From Exophiala sp. HKRS030 (taxonomy: Eukaryota > Ascomycota > Eurotiomycetes > Chaetothyriales > Herpotrichiellaceae), in contig JAHWDD010000010.1 of assembly GCA_023897205.1 (NCBI GenBank), forward strand, positions 310,001 through 374,000: 64,000 nt of DNA. Reading direction: 5' to 3'. Each line of letters opens with the position of its first letter. Positions within the stretch are counted from its first letter, which is position 1. Of the stretch, positions 21,459 to 33,208 are shown piece by piece. The notes under the pieces are model-generated. The model saw only the letters and a list, made by a program, of their open reading frames with translations. It searched no databases and was not told where the DNA came from. Position numbers and translations under genes: made by a program.

Positions 21459-22283
21459 CCAACTCCACACAAGAATGTTTGGGAACTGAGAATTGCCCAG
21501 GTAGGAAACTAAGATATGTACGGAGAATGAGTTGTTAAAGCCCAGAGAACAGAGCGATGGAAGCCGACAATATCCGAAAGTCAAGCCAATAAGGAACGTC
21601 TGAAGCTCCCGATCACGCCTTGAGACATAAGACTTTCTTACATGGCTTGGAAGTAGAAAAAAAAATGCCTACGAGTAATACGGATACCCAATACTCCGTA
21701 ATCAATGTACGTGTAATAAGAAGTGAGAGACGGACGCGACGGAGTAACGACATGTTCCCCGCATCGACTCTACATACTGTATTACAATATTAATACACAT
21801 TTCTTCGCCTTTCATTCTCCCCCTCGCATCTCCTTCCACTCGTGTCGATGCCTACTAGAAATGGGCACACAGAGCAAGTCTGCCGAGATATATTAGTCTG
21901 CTTAGTCAACCAAGAACCCCTCTATTGGGCGGGGGATTTGGGTCATGTGGGTCACGATGGCTCCTCAACCGGGGGACGTTTGAAGCTCCCTTCGCCCTCT
22001 GCTCGTTCTGCCGTTGATAAGGGATTCCTGGAAAGGAAGCTTAATTATGTTCATTCGCCGGAGATGCGGATAGCCTTGACAAGTCTAACAAGTTTGACCG
22101 GGCATCGGAATGATCGATCAATCCATTTGTGTGGAGTGAGAGAAGGAGAGGGAGGAAAACAAATTCCCCCAGACGAAACCCGATTCATACCTGACGTACC
22201 TTGATCAGGAAACTTACTTTGCATACGAGTTGGATTTGTTTTGCTTTGCCCGCTTTCTCCCCCTCTTTTGCTCAAAGGAAAAT

Positions 22284-22304
22284 ACACACACACACACACA
22301 CACA
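22284..22304. repeat. (AC)n microsatellite with CACAT units
   Basis: About ten AC units run into three CACAT units, ending right before an ATG at 22317, in the presumed leader of the F-box gene. Confidence 0.8.
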
Positions 22305-22341
22305 TCACATCACATCATGACCAGGACTCTTGAGCTTCTCG

Positions 22342-24135
22342 ATGCGTTGCTTGGAGATCTGTGTCTGTCGGAACTGCAAAGAAACACACTGTGAGTCGGC
22401 TTGGCAAAGTTGCAGGTTGTCTGGAGTTGCCACGACCATGTCACCGTGTTCCGAGGAGCTGGTGTGCAGGTTCAACAACGACGACGGCATCCACGCGGCC
22501 CTCGACAAGAACACCACATCTTCAACCTCGATAGCGGACCTGTCAGAGGACATCTTCTTGCTGGTCCTGAGGGACTTGTCCGCTTGGGACCTCGTCAGTT
22601 GTCAGCGAGTGTGCAGTTCGTGGCGCTCCGCCTTCAGCAGAGAGGGATACATCAGACTCGTGCTGCAGAATTACCCGCGGACGAGAGAGATCAGGTCGCT
22701 ACCCAGGAGCGCACTCAATTTCAACTCTTCCTTCCGACCCTCCTCTCTCGGGTGGCAAGAGCTGCTCCTCTTGATCGCGACGCGGTACAGGAACCTCTCC
22801 AGGGGCACGGCGAGGCAGGTGCTCAGATACCCCATGGCCCCCCTCGAACAGCACGGCGACTGGTACAGCGTCGGCCAGTGGGAGTACCACGAGAGTCAAC
22901 CCGGAGGCCGTCTGTACTACGAGACCGCCGCCATCCACCTGAGCAAGCTCGGGGCCAAGCCTTACCTGTTCAGGCCGACCATGTGGTCGTACGACGACGG
23001 ACTCTTGGTCTACGCCCCTTCCTCGCGGTGTCTCGGCGACAAGGGGTACTTCCCCGAGACGCTCAGCCTCTTGGACCTGTCCACCGGGCGGCAGTGTCCC
23101 GTGCCTTTTAGCAACGAGGGCAAGATCATCCGCAACCTCCGGCTCAAAGACCGGACCTTGATCATCGAGTGGGCCGAGAAGGACCCCTTTCACAACCTCA
23201 ACGCCATGGAACAGGTCAACCGGCACTTTGCAAACTGTTTCGACGTCCGTCGCCGAGGCGGCGGCGGCGACGACGACCACGAGCCGTGGGAGGTGTGCTG
23301 GCGGTCCGAGTGGAAGATGCACTTCCTGGGCCTCCCGCCCAACTACCACGACCGGTTCTTCTCCACCCACGACTCGACGCACTACGCCGTGTACTTTTGG
23401 CAGCCGAACCGGAGCATGTACACGGGGGACGAGGAGCTGCCGATCGAGTCCCTGTCGGTGTGGGACATTTCCCGCCGGTCGCCCTACCGGCCGTCGACCG
23501 ACCCGTCCGGCAGGTTCCGCCCGCCCGACCACCACCGCCGCCGCGACGGCCCCCGCGTCGTGTCGAGGTTCTCCTTCACCGACATGGACTTTGTGGGCGT
23601 CCGGCAGCACGCCAGCATCGCGCTGATGTCCCTCCGGGTCGACTCGGGCACGAGGTCCCTGACGGTGCGGGAGAACGTCAACGTCGCGGGGCAGGGCTAC
23701 TTCGACCCGGCCGAGCGGCTGTGGTGCGCGAGGACGACCACGTTCCCGTTCGAGGGGCAGGGCCCCCGGCTGTACCGGGAGTGGGACGGGAACCTCCCGC
23801 CCTACCGGGGCCACTGCAGCATGGAGAGCGCCGACGTGGAGGAGAGCGAGCGTTGGTTCCTCCCCGTCATGGACGTGGTCGACGCCGACGCCGGCGTCCG
23901 GATGAGCCTGGTGGAGACGTGCTTCTCCGGCCAGAGCGTCGAGAACAGACTGGTCGTCAGGTTGAAGGTGACGGGTGCCGCCGACACCACCACCGCCGCC
24001 GCCGCCGTCGACGAATGGGTCACGTTGGAGGATCAGCTCGCCGCAGAAGTCAGCGCCATGGGGAGGATCGCGGGCGACGAGCGGTGGCTGGTCGGACAGA
24101 ATGACCGCATGGAGATTGTGGTGTTGAAATTTTGA
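22342..24135 (+). CDS. F-box protein
   Basis: Likely substrate-recognition subunit of an SCF ubiquitin ligase. The F-box lies about 65 residues in (DLSEDIFLLVLRDLSAWDLVSCQRVCSSWRSAF), followed by a roughly 480-residue C-terminal domain without a motif I can name; RNLRLKDRTLIIEWAE and the aromatic-rich repeats are compatible with a beta-propeller-like fold. From ATG 22342 the open frame encodes 597 residues. An alternative model starts at ATG 22317, uses GTGAGT at 22391 and an AG at 22468-22469 (79-base intron) and rejoins the same frame as NTL-FNNDDG; a conservative start is ATG 22438. The gene is extremely G/C-rich at third positions, which creates long antisense shadow ORFs. Target proteins are unknown. 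Confidence 0.82.
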   Translation: MRCLEICVCRNCKETHCESAWQSCRLSGVATTMSPCSEELVCRFNNDDGIHAALDKNTTSSTSIADLSEDIFLLVLRDLSAWDLVSCQRVCSSWRSAFSREGYIRLVLQNYPRTREIRSLPRSALNFNSSFRPSSLGWQELLLLIATRYRNLSRGTARQVLRYPMAPLEQHGDWYSVGQWEYHESQPGGRLYYETAAIHLSKLGAKPYLFRPTMWSYDDGLLVYAPSSRCLGDKGYFPETLSLLDLSTGRQCPVPFSNEGKIIRNLRLKDRTLIIEWAEKDPFHNLNAMEQVNRHFANCFDVRRRGGGGDDDHEPWEVCWRSEWKMHFLGLPPNYHDRFFSTHDSTHYAVYFWQPNRSMYTGDEELPIESLSVWDISRRSPYRPSTDPSGRFRPPDHHRRRDGPRVVSRFSFTDMDFVGVRQHASIALMSLRVDSGTRSLTVRENVNVAGQGYFDPAERLWCARTTTFPFEGQGPRLYREWDGNLPPYRGHCSMESADVEESERWFLPVMDVVDADAGVRMSLVETCFSGQSVENRLVVRLKVTGAADTTTAAAAVDEWVTLEDQLAAEVSAMGRIAGDERWLVGQNDRMEIVVLKF

Positions 24136-25154
24136 CTTCACTCACACACACACACGCCGAGACTTGATGATCCATCACATAGCAGGACAAAGGAGATGTC
24201 CGGGAAGTAAGGAAATTTTTGTTGTACCCCCCAAAGCCCAGGCCAGTCCAGTATGTATTCGAGCGACAACAAAGTGATTGTACAGGTTGCGACGAGGGAC
24301 CCCCCTGACAAAAACAACCCTAGGTATAAATATCCTTTTTGATTCTCTTTCTTACATTCCAAATCATAAACCCTGAGGGATTCTCTAATCCACAAGATGG
24401 GTTCCCATGTCTTCTTTTCACCACCATAAAAATGTATCTGTTCGAATTTAGACAAACCTCAGTCGAAGCTCCCAACATGGTAAAACTGTATGTACCTCGA
24501 GGTACGTAGTATACAAGTACGGAATTACTCCCAAAGGTAATAATCGTGCCTGCGCGGTCCTTTGGTGAGCCCCGCAGTCAAAGATAAGTTGCCCTCCCCC
24601 CCCCCCCTCCCACCGATACATTCCCGTTTTTTGTGTAAGAAGGATCCCGCTTAATCATTCAACCGGAAACCTCCCTACGTACCTAAGTACCTAGGTAAGT
24701 ACCCCAGGTACTGCATTACTACTTGTGCCGACTTGTAGGTACCTAGGTAGCCAAGTGGTTGGTGTTCCCGATCCCATCTCAAAGCATGGCAATCTCAAGT
24801 CGGCTCGGGATGATTTACCAGATTAGGTCCTTCAACGTCTAATGTGAAAACCTGCGTCGTACTGCGAGTCACTAGCAGTCAGGCTTTGGTGTACCTAGGT
24901 AGAAAACAATCACACGGGCGCAAAAAGAGTAGAACAATCAATTGTAGACTTTTTACATTTTCTCATGATAAAACTCGTGATATATACGACAAAGTGGCTC
25001 CTCAAATGCCCATCATACATATCGTTGGCCTTTCAGTGCCGATAGCTATACGCGCCAGCTTGGACTCCTGAGGAAGACTCAATGGATCAACAAGACTTAT
25101 GCTGCTGAAATAGCCAAAGGGAGGCAGCCAAGACCATGGTCAACAACCAGTCGC
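24136..25154. other. convergent 3' spacer with TACCTAGGTA words
   Basis: About 1 kb between the F-box gene and formate dehydrogenase stops. It has a poly-C run at about 24594-24607 and a cluster of near-palindromic TACCTAGGTA-type words at 24498-24510, 24673-24720, 24737-24748 and 24892-24901. No gene is supported. Confidence 0.55.
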
Positions 25155-26565
25155 TTATTTCTTGTTTCTCTGACCGTATGACTTAGTGGCATAGTCTCCC
25201 TTGTAGACAATGAGATCCTCAGGTCTGTAGTCCTCGCGGCCGGAGAAGTAGCTCTCGAGGATAGCCTTGGTGCCGGCAGCATAACGCTTCTGGGCATCAA
25301 GCGAAGTACCGGACATGTGAGGAACCATGCCGTTGCCTCCACCCCATGGGTTCTTGGCAGTTCTGAGAGGATGATCCTTTGGTGCAGGCTGAGGGAACCA
25401 GACGTCACCACCATAACCGTTGAGTTGGCCAGTCTTGAGGGCCTCGGCAACATCCTCCTTGACGACGATGGCACCACGGGCGGTGTTGATGAGCCAGGCA
25501 CCTGTGAGACGTTAGAATGGGGGAATACTAAGATTAGCATTGTAACGTACCCTTCTTCATCTTGGAGATCAAGTCCTTGTTGAAGAGACCTCGGGTCTTC
25601 TCGTGGAGAGGGCAGTTGATGGTGACAACATCACACTGAGCCAACATCTCCTCGAGATCCTCGACACGTCTGCATCCAATCTCCTTCTCAACCTCGGGCT
25701 TAAGTGGCTGGTAGTCGAAGTAAAGGAGTTCCTTGCAGTCGAAAGGCTTGAGACGGCGGAGCACACGCTCACCAATACGGCCAACGGCAACAGTACCGAC
25801 GACCTTGCCCTCGAGATCATACTCGTTCTTTGCAACGGCAGCGACGTTCCAGTCACCACGTTCGATTTGCTCGTGAGCAGGAACGAAGTTGCGGACTAGA
25901 AGGAGGATGGTCATGACGACGTGCTCGGCGACGGACACGACGTTGCTGCCGGTGACTTCGGCAACAGTGATACCGCCATTGGTGGTGTTTGCGGCGTTCA
26001 AGTCGACATGGTCAGAGCCAATACCAGCGGTGATAGCAATCTTCAGCTTCTTAGCTTTGGCGAGACGCTCAGCGGTGAGGTAACCAGGGTGGAAACTGGA
26101 GTAGAAAAAGTCAGCGGCAGCCTCCTGCCATGTAGACCCAAAGCTCTTCTTACGGAGTAGTGATGATGACTTCGGCATCGACCAATTCCTTGTCGAAGGT
26201 AGAGCCCTCTCCCTCCTTGTCTGAGGTGGTGACCAAAGTGTGTCCTTGATCTTCAAGCCATTTTCGAATGCCTAGTTCGTTCTCTGTGGTACCGAGGAGC
26301 TGAGGCTGGTCTCTGGCGTGCTCATGGCCCTGTGAGGTGGTCAGCAATGATGACCTGGGATTGAGGATAGGATGTCTTGACATACATCGTAAAGAACCAA
26401 AAGAACTTTGCCCTGGCGAGAAGCGGTGGCTGTTAGCGTGCGTCTGGCAATTGACGATGGTTGAAAGGACGGCACCGCAGCTCGACGAGCGAAGTGCGGG
26501 GAAGTGGAGGAGAGGAGGGACGATGCTCGCGGCAACGAGCGAGCAGCAACACGGGCAAATACCAT
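25155..26565 (-). CDS. fdh: NAD-dependent formate dehydrogenase
   Basis: Oxidises formate to CO2 with reduction of NAD+, detoxifying formate from methanol or oxalate metabolism. Four exons, 26386-26565, 26154-26329, 25551-26095 and 25155-25501, with canonical introns, give 415 residues. An N-terminal extension of about 50 residues ([20 protein letters not shown]...FARRAAV) looks like a mitochondrial presequence. The mature part starts [14 protein letters not shown]. Catalytic-domain blocks are [12 protein letters not shown] and [19 protein letters not shown]. The Rossmann segment is [21 protein letters not shown] with the NAD-selecting acidic residue in YFDYQ, followed by [22 protein letters not shown] and [10 protein letters not shown], which carries the catalytic His. 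These are diagnostic of FDH rather than other D-2-hydroxyacid dehydrogenases. Confidence 0.96.
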
Positions 26566-28972
26566 TTTGAAGCTTCAAACACACAAAGTGAAATGAGATA
26601 TGTCTGAGGAGGATGTTTTGGGTGGAAAGGTAGCTGGTTTTGTATCTTCTGGATGTTAGATGCTTCCGGCAGAGCTTTGAGCCAGGAGGGGAGGTACCTG
26701 GGGGAAGGCTAGTCAGTTTACGTCGAGACTTGTAAGATGCGGAACTGGGTGCAAGAGCAGGGGTCTGAAAGGAGGAGAAATGGTGTCAGGGCAGAGGCAA
26801 GCGACGAATGGAGGTGGGATAGAATTGGCACCAGGAGAAGTGTAACGAGTATGAGGGGAAGGGAGAGAAACATGGCGGTCACAGGGAGCTTTCCATGCCC
26901 TTTCCATCCCTCGTGTGCTTAGGGACAAAGTCAACCAGCAGTATTTCGAGTCCTCGGAGAATCTCCTCCCGAACAAGTAATACAATCCAGCCCCTCGACA
27001 ATCTGATAATGATGACAACAACAAACGTGAGGGGCAGGAGGGGTACGTACCTTTTGTGTTTTGGTGCAGAAGAGGCTTGCTTGGAACAACACCCTTTGTA
27101 TTGTAACTCGTTGATATGTAGAGAAGATAAAAAAACAACAGGTCAGAAATTCATCGGACGAGCGCGAACTCTTATAACCCTCACGATCTTTTCCCTGTCC
27201 ATCATCGTGAACCACCCAAATGTGGCCTGCTGTTCCATAAGCTCCCCCTCTTTTCTCTGCGGAGCTGGTGAACCAAGCTCGAAACCTCCTCTTCAATCTG
27301 TCCATTGACTTGCTGCCCCACCATCCGACTCGTTTTGCCATTGCCACTCCAATGCACGCGCGGGCTTTGCATGAACACGGATCGAGTTCTTGCGCTGAAC
27401 TTGTGAACGGCACTTCCACCAGCACCGCGGTGGCTGTGGAGTTTTCCCAGTCATGTCCAGTCTTTTGACTCGTCCCTCCGAGACATACCCTTGTTTCCTC
27501 GCCCTCGCAGTCCTCGATTCTGCCATAGTCACCTGCTCTAGCAGAGGCCAGACCAAGGCGCGACTCTCTGTCGGCAACCTCTCTCTACCTATCCTTGACC
27601 AGACCACATACACAAGTGGGAATCGTTCTTACTCCGTCCGTGACACATCGACGGTCATTGCTCGGAGGAGGATGGTATCATGGAAAACTATGCTGCTTAA
27701 AGCATGGCTAATTCATCAGCCTTTGAAACAATCTTCCGTTATGGCATTTGGATGAAGTCTAGATGCATGAATTCAAAGCCCGCCATACTCCCACAGAGTT
27801 CAGGGTAAACAAATTGACTATTTGGGCAGGAAAAGGCTCAAACTCGGCCGGGGATCTAGCACCAAGTTTGTGGGGGGCATAGCGAAGCTCGGAGTCTGTC
27901 CAGATCTCCATAGGTACCTCTACCCTGCCTAAACGATTAACCGGAAGCCTCGCGAGTATGATGAATTTGCGTCCACGAGCCTCAAACCAAGTGAACGAAC
28001 GAGTGGGTGCAAGGCAAGTGAGAGACATCTCGGGGAGGCCGCATTCTTCCGATCGGGACGATTAATGTGGGAGCAATAATTTGTCCGGATGAGAACCTCC
28101 CTACGGTAGGCCTTGGGTTCTTGTCTGGGCCTCAATTGGTGTCTTTTAATGGCTTTTGGATCACCCCGTAGGCGTGTTGAAAGGGAGCTTTCTTCGGGCT
28201 TTAAGATGGTGCGGCTGGGCATTGTCTACGCTGTCAGGTCAAGCATCTAGGCATTGAGTTGGTATAACACCCGAGCACATATCTTTAAGCAACGTTTAGG
28301 ACTACTTCAAACAACTTATCGCCACGAAGGTTGAAGATGCAGGCATTTTGATGGCCTGTCGCAATGACAGCATCCAGGTCTGAAGTAGGCGAGTCTTTAT
28401 AAGTTGCCCAATCGAATCCCGTACACGTCACATACTCAGAATGAGGTAATATTATAGTCGACTTCAGGAGTATGAGGTCCTGAGGTAGAAACAGTATGGC
28501 AACTGACTGGAAGTTGGAAGCCACCTCGACCCTGGTGTCCCTGTGAATCTGGCAATGCTTGCGTCCCAAGACCCCCCCTCTCCCCCTAGCAAGAATCTCT
28601 TTGAGGATACGATGGATGGTATACCAATATGGAAAATTCTTAAACCAGGTATGTATACCATCATTTCGTGTTTGAGTACTGCGTGAAGAGAGCGGAAAAC
28701 ACGCTCCACCCACCGTTCTCGGAGGGCAAATTGTTTCGACTTCAAGCTATACCCAAATAGGCTGTAATTTTTCATTTACTTGCTTCGCTGGATTCCTGCT
28801 TGTGGTCGCCAGAAGCAAGTATTCTCTGTGCAACTTACAGGCCACGACCAATCCCTCTATGGCTGTGCAAACATAGCGCACTGCAAGTCTCTACCCGTTC
28901 GTTTCGAAAAGTCGTGTGCGATTTAGCTGCAACACCAACATTTCGACGAAGCGCGGCTGAACGAGCGAAATT
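26566..28972. other. long intergenic region
   Basis: About 2.4 kb between divergent genes (FDH and the coiled-coil protein). ORFs of 80-160 codons occur on both strands, but none starts well or resembles a family. The first few hundred bases are probably the FDH promoter and leader. A CCTAGG-poor, otherwise featureless stretch. Confidence 0.5.
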
Positions 28973-30316
28973 ATGGCGACTCAACGCCTTACATTCCTAT
29001 ATCCCAACTTCCTTCGAGCCGTGCGTGCCTGCGAACCGAAAACTCACCACTCAATTCGCTCTCCACCTGTCACGAAGTGTAGGCGCAAATCCAGCTTGCA
29101 TACGACTGCCCGTCGCCAACAAGATGCGATTCCGCAACGATATGGGCCGGCCGCAGGCAGTCAAAACGCGCCGCCGCCGCCTCCTCCTCCCTCTCCTTCC
29201 TCCCCTGCGTCCAAGCCTGAGGAACCCTCGTCACCGAAGCAGGAACAGCAGAAACAGCCAGAAGACAAGGCAGCGACCTCCTCATCGCGCGAATATCATC
29301 ACACGGAGGATGACACGGGACAGGACGTACCGCAAGAGTCCAACACAACGTCCGACTATATCGACGAGGCTTCCGTGAGCACAGGACGGCCGAAGATCAA
29401 GCCAGATACCGAGGCCAAGTTGGAGAACAAAGAACTCGACGTCGTGCTGTCTATACCCTCGCCGTCCGAGATCAAGGGCAAAGGTCACCGGCACCCACAC
29501 CTGGAGCCGCCTCCGTACGAGCACTACTTTGACACGTACGGCCTCGTCCAGCAACTCGCCGCCGAAAACGCCTACACCGTCGAACAGGCCACGACACTGA
29601 TGAAGGCCATCCGCCTCATGCTGACCATGAACCTGGACGTGGCGAAGGACGGGCTGGTGTCGAAGTCCGACATCGAGAACGAGTCGTACCTCTTCCGCGC
29701 CGCGTGCTCGGAGATGAAGACGACGCTCCAGACGACCAGACACTCGGAGACCCTGACGCAGCGCAGCCAGCGGGCCCAACTGCAGCACGAGTACGACATT
29801 CTCAACCAAAAAGTGACGCAGGATCTCATGAACCTCAAGGAAGAGTTAAAGGGTCTCTTCAATGACCGGAAGCTGAACCTGCAAGAGGATAAACGTAAAA
29901 TCGACGGGAGGATCTCGGAATTGAACTACGAAATCACGGTGCTGCTGAACAGTGAAGCGAAGAGCGAGGTGGAGGGTCTGAGGTGGGTGTTGACACGCAG
30001 GGCGGCTCTGGCCATCGGACTTTGTGCTTGTGAGTTGTAACCTGACATGCCTTTTGAATTTTTGTTTTGTTTTCGTTTTTGGATCAAAAAAACCTTTCGA
30101 TGTACTGACATCAACCTCACAGTCATGATCATCTCCGGGCTGAATTACTCGTCCATCAAGACTCGCGAACGGGAAGAGGCAGAGAAGAAGCGCAAGGCTC
30201 TACAAAAGGCCCAGGATGAGCGGACCGAAGCTCAAGCGCAGGCCCGGTTCATGCCACCTCCTCGTGCCATGGGCACGCAGACCGAGGAGACGCCACTCGA
30301 GGAATCTTTGGGCTAG
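28973..30316 (+). CDS. mitochondrial coiled-coil membrane protein, CCDC90/FMP32-like
   Basis: Member of the DUF1640 / CCDC90 family (yeast Fmp32; animal MCUR1 and CCDC90B), inner-membrane proteins linked to cytochrome oxidase assembly or calcium-uniporter scaffolding. Exons 28973-30029 and 30123-30316 give 416 residues. An Arg/Ser-rich N terminus suggests mitochondrial import, followed by a Pro/Ser/Glu-rich linker. The family core is HYFDTYGLVQQLAAENAYTVEQATTLMKAIRLML (head domain), then a long coiled coil (EYDILNQKVTQDLMNLKEELKGLFNDRK...ISELNYEITVLLNSEAKSEVEGLRW) and one C-terminal membrane span across the exon junction (AALAIGLCA-FMIISGLNY). A charged tail ends the protein. The fungal molecular role is not established. 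Confidence 0.88.
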
Positions 30317-30739
30317 TACCGACAGAGCACATGTATACGTACATCAATATATATGTGTGTGATCAATCAAGTAACCTGTTTACGGTCTGTTTTCTCGTGG
30401 TTACCCAATATTTCAGATGATGTCCATGGCACACATGCAACTTCAGGCTCTACTCTTTATAGTATGACAGGGTCGACGGTTGCTTCTCTTCATTCTTCAT
30501 CTTCTAGTTCTGTCATCCTGTTTTTGAAAAAAGAAAGCAATATCTCATGCGATCCCCATCCACCAACAAAACATGTATATCGTCGCTAGCGACCTATGGC
30601 ATGGGGGATCATCCAACTTTGCCCCAGTTCAGTGCACGACCTAGGTACCCAAGTGATACTCTCTGTACAAGGTCTCTCCCGCCCCCCCCTTCTTCGCCCT
30701 CGCAAAGCCAAATGGTCAAAAGGTCAAAGTCACTGCTGC
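30317..30739. other. convergent 3' spacer
   Basis: A 423-base spacer between convergent genes, containing a CCTAGGTACC word near 30640 and a poly-C run. No gene seen. Confidence 0.6.
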
Positions 30740-32215
30740 TCACAAATTGACCCAATCCACCAGACTCTGTTCACGACTTTCACGTCGAGGACCTGAACCC
30801 GTCAAACGTTTCAGTCCTTCGGGTCCTTTGTCGTCGTCGTCGTCGTCGGTCTCGTCGATATCGATCAAGGTGCCCTCTCTTTGCCCGTGGCTGATGGAAT
30901 GCTTTCTTTGATGACCGTGAGCACTTGTTGAGGTTGCATGCATCTCGACAGCACTTGCTTTTCTTGCCTCGGCGCGTCGTCTCAATCGCTCACGAGCCGC
31001 CGCGAGACGATCAGGTGCGAGACGTGTGCTACCGGTAGCACCTATTTCCCTGTCAAAGGTACCGCTCGTGTCTCTGATCGCGACAGAACCAAAAGTAGAC
31101 CTCAGAGGTAGTGCTCGGTCTTCACTGACCATTTCCATCTTTATCGGGTCGGGCAGTAAAACTGACGGCTTTCGAGATCTGTTGGACAGTGTCGGCGGAT
31201 CCAGGCCTTGATGTCTTTTCGTCCTGGATAATTCAGGTGCTGTGGTTTGCGATTTCGTGCTTGTAGCCGCAATCGTTCGCGACGTCTCGTCTTTCCTTCG
31301 ATGCGCAAGACTCTGACTGGGTGAGCGCCAACTCTGGCTTCTGGCCTCGACGCGACCGACTTCCTCTCGCACGTACCCGTAGTCTCCCTTATCTGTGACC
31401 TCTTCGACGTTTTGACCTCCATGTCCATTTGTGTCGGACTCGAATCCATGTATTTGTTTGCTTTCCGTCTGCGTTTGACTCGTTCCCACCTGCGCAGTCC
31501 TCAACCTTTCATTCTCTCCCTTCAATACCTCGATCATGCCTTTCAACTCTAGGTTTTCGGCGTCTTTCTTGCGCGCATACTCCCTCATCTTCTGCCCGTA
31601 CTTGACGAGTTTCTTCATCTCCTTCTCCGTCTGTGCGATGTACGCTTCGATCGCGCAGGGGGTGAATGCGGACACGGCCGTCGCTTGGTCGTTTCCTGCG
31701 GCACTTTTCGTGCCCGTAGACACACCTTCGTACTTTGGAATTGTCGTCTTCTTGTCCTTCACCGATGCCGCCTGTTTGTCTTCCTTTTCGGCGCCGACTT
31801 GCCGAGGAGCTTCAGTTTTTAATCTGTTGTTGTTGCGACGTTGCGAAACCTCCTCCGGACTAACACTCTTGAACTTGACATTGACATCTCTCAATGCTTT
31901 CGCCCTCGGGGTCGCTAGGCCTGGCGTCCTCAGTATCCCCTTCGTAGGCGATAGTATCGCGCCGCCGCCGTCCCTCTTGGCCCGCTTGGTGGATGGTGTC
32001 AAGTGCAGCGCGTCACTTCCTGCGCCGTCCAGGACGAGTTTCCGCTTCGAGGGTGACGGCGAGAGTACCGGCGTCAAGTTCTCTTTGTTGTCATTGTTGT
32101 GAACATGCTCGGGCGAGGAATCTGGAGATCCAAAGAACACACCCCTCAATGCGCGGTAGGCGAAAACCGGCGCGGGCGTGACGGGAGGATCGAGGACTGT
32201 TTCATCGACGGGCAT
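30740..32215 (-). CDS. Cut12-type spindle pole body protein
   Basis: Fungal spindle-pole-body component of the Cut12 family, which in fission yeast anchors and activates Polo kinase for mitotic entry. Single exon of 491 residues. The N-terminal half shows SPSPSKRKLVLD, LTPSTKRAKRD and the family-like SPTKGILRTPGLATPRAKALRDVNVKFKSVSPEE (about residues 88-122). A coiled coil follows at about 190-245 (YIAQTEKEMKKLVKYGQKMREYARKKDAENLELKGMIEVLKGENERLR). The C-terminal half is disordered, with a second basic helix (RLAAARERLRRRAEARKA), an Asp run encoded by GTC repeats, and the end SLVDWVNL. Many SP/TP sites suggest CDK phosphorylation (inference). The family call rests on the TPGLATPRAK-like block and the coil. 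Confidence 0.75.
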   Translation of the reverse strand: MPVDETVLDPPVTPAPVFAYRALRGVFFGSPDSSPEHVHNNDNKENLTPVLSPSPSKRKLVLDGAGSDALHLTPSTKRAKRDGGGAILSPTKGILRTPGLATPRAKALRDVNVKFKSVSPEEVSQRRNNNRLKTEAPRQVGAEKEDKQAASVKDKKTTIPKYEGVSTGTKSAAGNDQATAVSAFTPCAIEAYIAQTEKEMKKLVKYGQKMREYARKKDAENLELKGMIEVLKGENERLRTAQVGTSQTQTESKQIHGFESDTNGHGGQNVEEVTDKGDYGYVREEVGRVEARSQSWRSPSQSLAHRRKDETSRTIAATSTKSQTTAPELSRTKRHQGLDPPTLSNRSRKPSVLLPDPIKMEMVSEDRALPLRSTFGSVAIRDTSGTFDREIGATGSTRLAPDRLAAARERLRRRAEARKASAVEMHATSTSAHGHQRKHSISHGQREGTLIDIDETDDDDDDKGPEGLKRLTGSGPRRESREQSLVDWVNL

Positions 32216-33208
32216 GATGGTGGTGGTGGTGGTGGTGGTGTTGTTATTGTCGCCGTACGGAGGAAGTAGGATGTGATATACATTCGAGGCAGATACAGTG
32301 TAATACAGAAATCTCGAGTACGAGTACTGTTATTGATTGAAAGTATCGTACATTATGATGTGTGCACCGGCAATCGTCGCGGTCGTTGATGCATGGAACA
32401 TTCACGCGGGCGCGTTTTGACATTTCTCGGCCATTTCTTTATTGACAGTCCGAAAGTGGACTAGCTTGCTAGTTCAGCGACTTCTACTGTAGGCCCCAAA
32501 TTGGCCCCTTGCGCCTTTTCTACCCAGACGTTCGGTACTTCGTATTCTGCTCCAATGGACCGAGTTGGCTGTTCGCATCCCAATTTATTCTCCGAAATGA
32601 AGGGAACGATCAATACAGATCTAGATCCAGAGACAGCGCAGTTCACCCTCAGCCCAACTGCCCAACCAAGCCAGCGTTGACACTCCGACTTCCTCTTGCT
32701 CGGGCGTAGTTTCCTTACCCCACCAAAGATGACATTTGCCTCCTTTCGTAAAGACCTATGTTACCCATCCAGGTCAATCATCAGAGTGACCCCCAATGTT
32801 GCTGCCCAAGGGAAGGAACAGCGGGCGTAAGAAGACCGCTGGCAAGGCGACGGCAGGGCGACCATCTTTGGCGAGCAAAAAGGCGACACCTTCTGCACAT
32901 GGCTGTCTCGCTGGCATAGCGCATTCATTGGCTGCCTCAAGGACTTGGGCGCATTACCACCAATTTGAAGTGCTGTGGATGGTTGACTATATACATACCT
33001 CCTCTTGATTGCTGACCGATTTCCAGCTGGAATGTCGTGATACAAAAGATCTCTTTGCAACATACCTTTCGTGACTGAGTTGACTTTGCCACGAGTTTAC
33101 AATGTATGCTGCCCAAAGATGTGATATAAGAGAAACTCTCAAGCCGCCAAAGAAACCTCTGTCACGCCTGCTTTGGGAACATCTTGTTTTGCCCGATAAT
33201 AATTAATC
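32216..33208. promoter_or_regulatory. divergent promoter, Cut12-like / CorA-like genes
   Basis: About 990 bases. A (TGG)n run at 32218-32241 sits directly upstream of the minus-strand ATG, in its leader. ORFs in the rest are short and featureless. Confidence 0.5.

Larger units (their letters stand above)
21335..22316. promoter_or_regulatory. divergent promoter, PLP synthase / F-box gene
   Basis: About 980 bases shared by the two divergent genes. It holds the TGAGTCA at 21452-21458, a TATATA near 21420, a TACTCCGTA copy at 21692-21700 and CT-rich leader sequence near 21815-21840. A 120-codon ORF at 21842-22204 has no recognisable features. Confidence 0.5.

Noticed and set aside
22699..24141. 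480-codon minus-strand ORF opposite the F-box gene
   Set aside because: Antisense shadow caused by very high G/C at third positions of the real gene; same explanation for long ORFs opposite or out of frame with ARG7 and PLP synthase.
28285..28713. 142-codon minus-strand ORF with fairly protein-like text
   Set aside because: Starts at GTG, no upstream exon found and no family recognised; could be a very old relic but not supportable.
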